Source: Lactococcus nasutitermitis (GTDB lineage Bacteria > Bacillota > Bacilli > Lactobacillales > Streptococcaceae). From it: a stretch of DNA of 64,000 bases. The notes under the pieces were generated by a model. That model was given only the letters and a program-made list of their open reading frames with translations. It searched no databases and was not told the origin of the DNA. Location of the stretch: the NCBI RefSeq assembly GCF_018403765.1, contig NZ_BOVQ01000004.1, positions 124,001 to 188,000 of the forward strand, given 5' to 3'. Below, piece by piece: positions 62,284 to 64,000 of this stretch. Each line of letters opens with the position of its first letter. The stretch's first letter is position 1. The translations under genes and the position numbers were made by a program.

Positions 62284-63236
62284 TTTTTACCTCCAACAGC
62301 TGTACTCGTCGTTCTTTCTCTAAAGAATCTAAACATAATGAGAGACACAATCGCTGCAATCAACAATAGAATAATTGAAGCTGCCGCCGCAATCCCATAA
62401 TTTCGATATTGGAAAGCTTGATTGTAAATAAAGATAGCCAACGTATAAACCGAATTCATAGGTCCACCAGAACCTTGCGTCAACAAATAAGGAATATCAA
62501 ACACTTGCAAACCACCAACAAAAGAAGTGACAAAAGTGTACATGATAATCGGACGCATCAAAGGCATTGTAATTCGACGATAAATCTGTCCATCAGAAGC
62601 CCCATCAATCCGAGCCGCCTCAAACAAAGATTCATCAATCGAAGAAATCGCTGCTACAAACACGATAGAAGTCTGTCCATACCACATCCAAAACTGCAAG
62701 AACAGTACAATCCCACGTGTTCCCCAAGCCGATTGCAAAAAGTTAAAAGGATGACTTATCAAATGTAAATTCATTAACATCTGATTTGCTGGTCCATTTG
62801 GATAAGAAAATAAAATCATAAACAGCGCTGCAACAGAAGCTGCCATAATCATATTAGGCAAATAAAACACTGTTTTAAAGAAACTAGAACCTTTCAAAGC
62901 CAATTTTCGATTGGTCCACCAAGCAGCCAAAATCAAAGCTACAAGAAGCTGCGGAATAAAGTTCATCACCCACAAAAGTATCGTATTTTGCAAACTTGTG
63001 ATAAACAAAGGAGTTTTTGTAAGCAAGGTCACAAAATTCCCAAAACCTACATTTGTCGCCGTAGATAGCGTTTGCCAACCATTCATACTCGTAAAGGCAA
63101 TCCTAAACGTATAAATAATCGGATAAAGTTGAAAAAGAAGAAAACCAATGAAAAATGGAATTAGGAAATAATAACCATAACGATTATACTTCTCAAATTT
63201 CAATTTTTTTCGTGATTTCTTTTTTGAGTTGTCCAT
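62280..63236 (-). CDS. Carbohydrate ABC importer permease (MalF type)
   Basis: A 318-residue permease with six helices and the EAA loop LFEAARIDGASDGQIYRRITMPLMRPIIMY. I start at 63236 behind GGAGGATGAT rather than at 63248. It follows the binding-protein gene, separated by a stem-loop. Confidence 0.88.
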   Translation of the reverse strand: MDNSKKKSRKKLKFEKYNRYGYYFLIPFFIGFLLFQLYPIIYTFRIAFTSMNGWQTLSTATNVGFGNFVTLLTKTPLFITSLQNTILLWVMNFIPQLLVALILAAWWTNRKLALKGSSFFKTVFYLPNMIMAASVAALFMILFSYPNGPANQMLMNLHLISHPFNFLQSAWGTRGIVLFLQFWMWYGQTSIVFVAAISSIDESLFEAARIDGASDGQIYRRITMPLMRPIIMYTFVTSFVGGLQVFDIPYLLTQGSGGPMNSVYTLAIFIYNQAFQYRNYGIAAAASIILLLIAAIVSLIMFRFFRERTTSTAVGGKK

Positions 63237-63253
63237 ATCATCCTCCATAAAAT

Positions 63254-63280
63254 AAGAACCGAAATTTAACTTCGGTTCTT
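63254..63280 (-). promoter_or_regulatory. Stem-loop between binding protein and MalF gene
   Basis: AAGAACCGAA (63254-63263) and TTCGGTTCTT (63271-63280) form a perfect 10-bp stem with a 7-base loop. Little T tract follows on the minus strand; likely an RNA-stabilising or partly terminating element. Confidence 0.7.
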
Positions 63281-63304
63281 TTGATTAACATTTGAACCAC
63301 TGAA

Positions 63305-64000
63305 TTAGTCGGTAGTCAAGTTAGGATAAGCGCTCTTAACATCTGCTTTAAATGTCGCAATAGCTTTAGCTTCAGATTCTTTACCGTTACAGTAAGTATT
63401 GATGACATCATTTATCCAGAGCTGTTGGATATTTTGGTCATACTTGGTAATAATCTTACCATTAATTTTAGTAGCCGCTTTCGAGAAGACTGGGTAAGGA
63501 TTTTGAGTTCCTAAAGGATTTCCCTTTACCTTACTTCCATCAAAATTATCACCTACCGTTTTATCAACAGATTGAATATCGACAAAGTCAGCATTGGCAG
63601 TCGCTTGCCATGTTTGGAATTTCTTATTTGTTGACCAGTAAATCGCTAATTTAGCTGCATTCGCTTCATCTTTTGTTCCTTTCACAGCGCCAAACCAAGT
63701 ACCACCCCATGAATAACTTTGAGGACCTTGAATAACACGCCATGAACCAGCTGTTCCTTTTGCATAGTCTTGTAACCAATAGAACAAGCCCCAAGAAGGA
63801 AGAGAATAAGCTACAACATTATTAGAAGACATACCAGAGAACCAATCAGAGTTTTGTCCAACAGTATTTTGTGTCAAACCTTGTTGTACAAAAGTTTTCA
63901 TCATATTGAGATTAGTAATCAAAGATGGGTCAATCTGCAATTTATTGCCTTTTACCCAACCTTCAGTACGTCCACCGATTGCAGGCATATACATATCTTG
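63305..64000 (-). CDS. Extracellular solute-binding protein, 5' end outside window
   Basis: The C-terminal 231 residues of an ABC sugar-binding protein of the family 1 type. The frame is still open at the right edge (QDMYMPAIGGRTEGWV). Conserved-looking segments are SLPSWGLFYWLQDYAKGTAGSW and WGGTWFGAVKGTKDEANAAKLAIYW. It delivers a sugar, probably a xylo-oligosaccharide, to the MalF/MalG-type permeases encoded next. Confidence 0.82.
   Translation of the reverse strand, partial: QDMYMPAIGGRTEGWVKGNKLQIDPSLITNLNMMKTFVQQGLTQNTVGQNSDWFSGMSSNNVVAYSLPSWGLFYWLQDYAKGTAGSWRVIQGPQSYSWGGTWFGAVKGTKDEANAAKLAIYWSTNKKFQTWQATANADFVDIQSVDKTVGDNFDGSKVKGNPLGTQNPYPVFSKAATKINGKIITKYDQNIQQLWINDVINTYCNGKESEAKAIATFKADVKSAYPNLTTD

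Overview
The window looks like a chromosomal segment of a Lactococcus (Streptococcaceae). This is inferred from the AT-rich composition, the gene set (CesSR/LiaFSR, nupABC, RqcH, xylose genes followed by phosphoketolase, lactate dehydrogenase), an Lsa-type ABC-F protein, and the lactococcal Chi heptamer GCGCGTG, which I found only on the minus strand. Most genes lie on the minus strand. There are no rRNA or tRNA genes, CRISPR arrays or insertion sequences that I could recognise.

Layout. 1-7.8 kb: a MarR-regulated DHA2 efflux operon, two oxidoreductases, gyrB, a HAD phosphatase and an EamA transporter. 7.9-17 kb: an Lsa-type ABC-F protein behind a leader-peptide attenuator, flavodoxin, RodA, a VTT membrane protein, an S1-domain protein, cyclophilin, a Cof-type phosphatase, the cell-envelope stress system LiaF-CesS-CesR, and a MIP18-type Fe-S assembly factor. 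17-21.4 kb: a MetQ-like protein, a YhgE/Pip protein facing a TetR regulator, and two very small ORFs. 21.5-27.9 kb: a four-repeat DNA-binding-like protein with a large palindrome in front of it, then a sortase C pilus locus (backbone pilin, sortase, second pilin, lectin/MucBP adhesin). 28.3-41.3 kb: a type VIIb secretion locus, esxA-essA-esaB-essB-essC, then a DUF4176 protein, Lap1, Lap2, an LXG toxin, a membrane protein that is the immunity candidate, a second DUF4176 protein and esaA. 42-48.4 kb: rqcH, an RlmA-type 23S rRNA methyltransferase and nupABC. 48.4-64 kb: ldh, phosphoketolase, and a xylose/xylo-oligosaccharide utilisation run (xylFGH, GH43 xylosidase, mutarotase, xylulokinase, a cytoplasmic CE4 deacetylase, and a second sugar ABC importer cut by the right edge).

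How the genes work together. The right-hand block reads as a pathway. Acetylated xylo-oligosaccharides enter by the MalFG-type importer, are deacetylated and hydrolysed inside, and xylose (also taken up by XylFGH) is epimerised and phosphorylated. The phosphoketolase then splits xylulose-5-phosphate, and lactate dehydrogenase re-oxidises NADH. The middle block is surface and contact biology: a pilus with a lectin adhesin next to a T7SS that appears to export a glycine-zipper LXG toxin.

The most unusual signal is a dispersed 20-bp palindrome, consensus TTTTGACA-N4-TGTCAAAA, in about 23 copies. Many lie inside reading frames and are translated as LTELSK- or FDSSVK-like peptides. Copies are absent from the pilus/T7SS block and from 45-57.7 kb. 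Other points of interest are the ABC-F attenuator, the four-repeat protein with a four-half-site operator, a set of probably leaderless mRNAs, and a possible RNA switch in the pilus leader.
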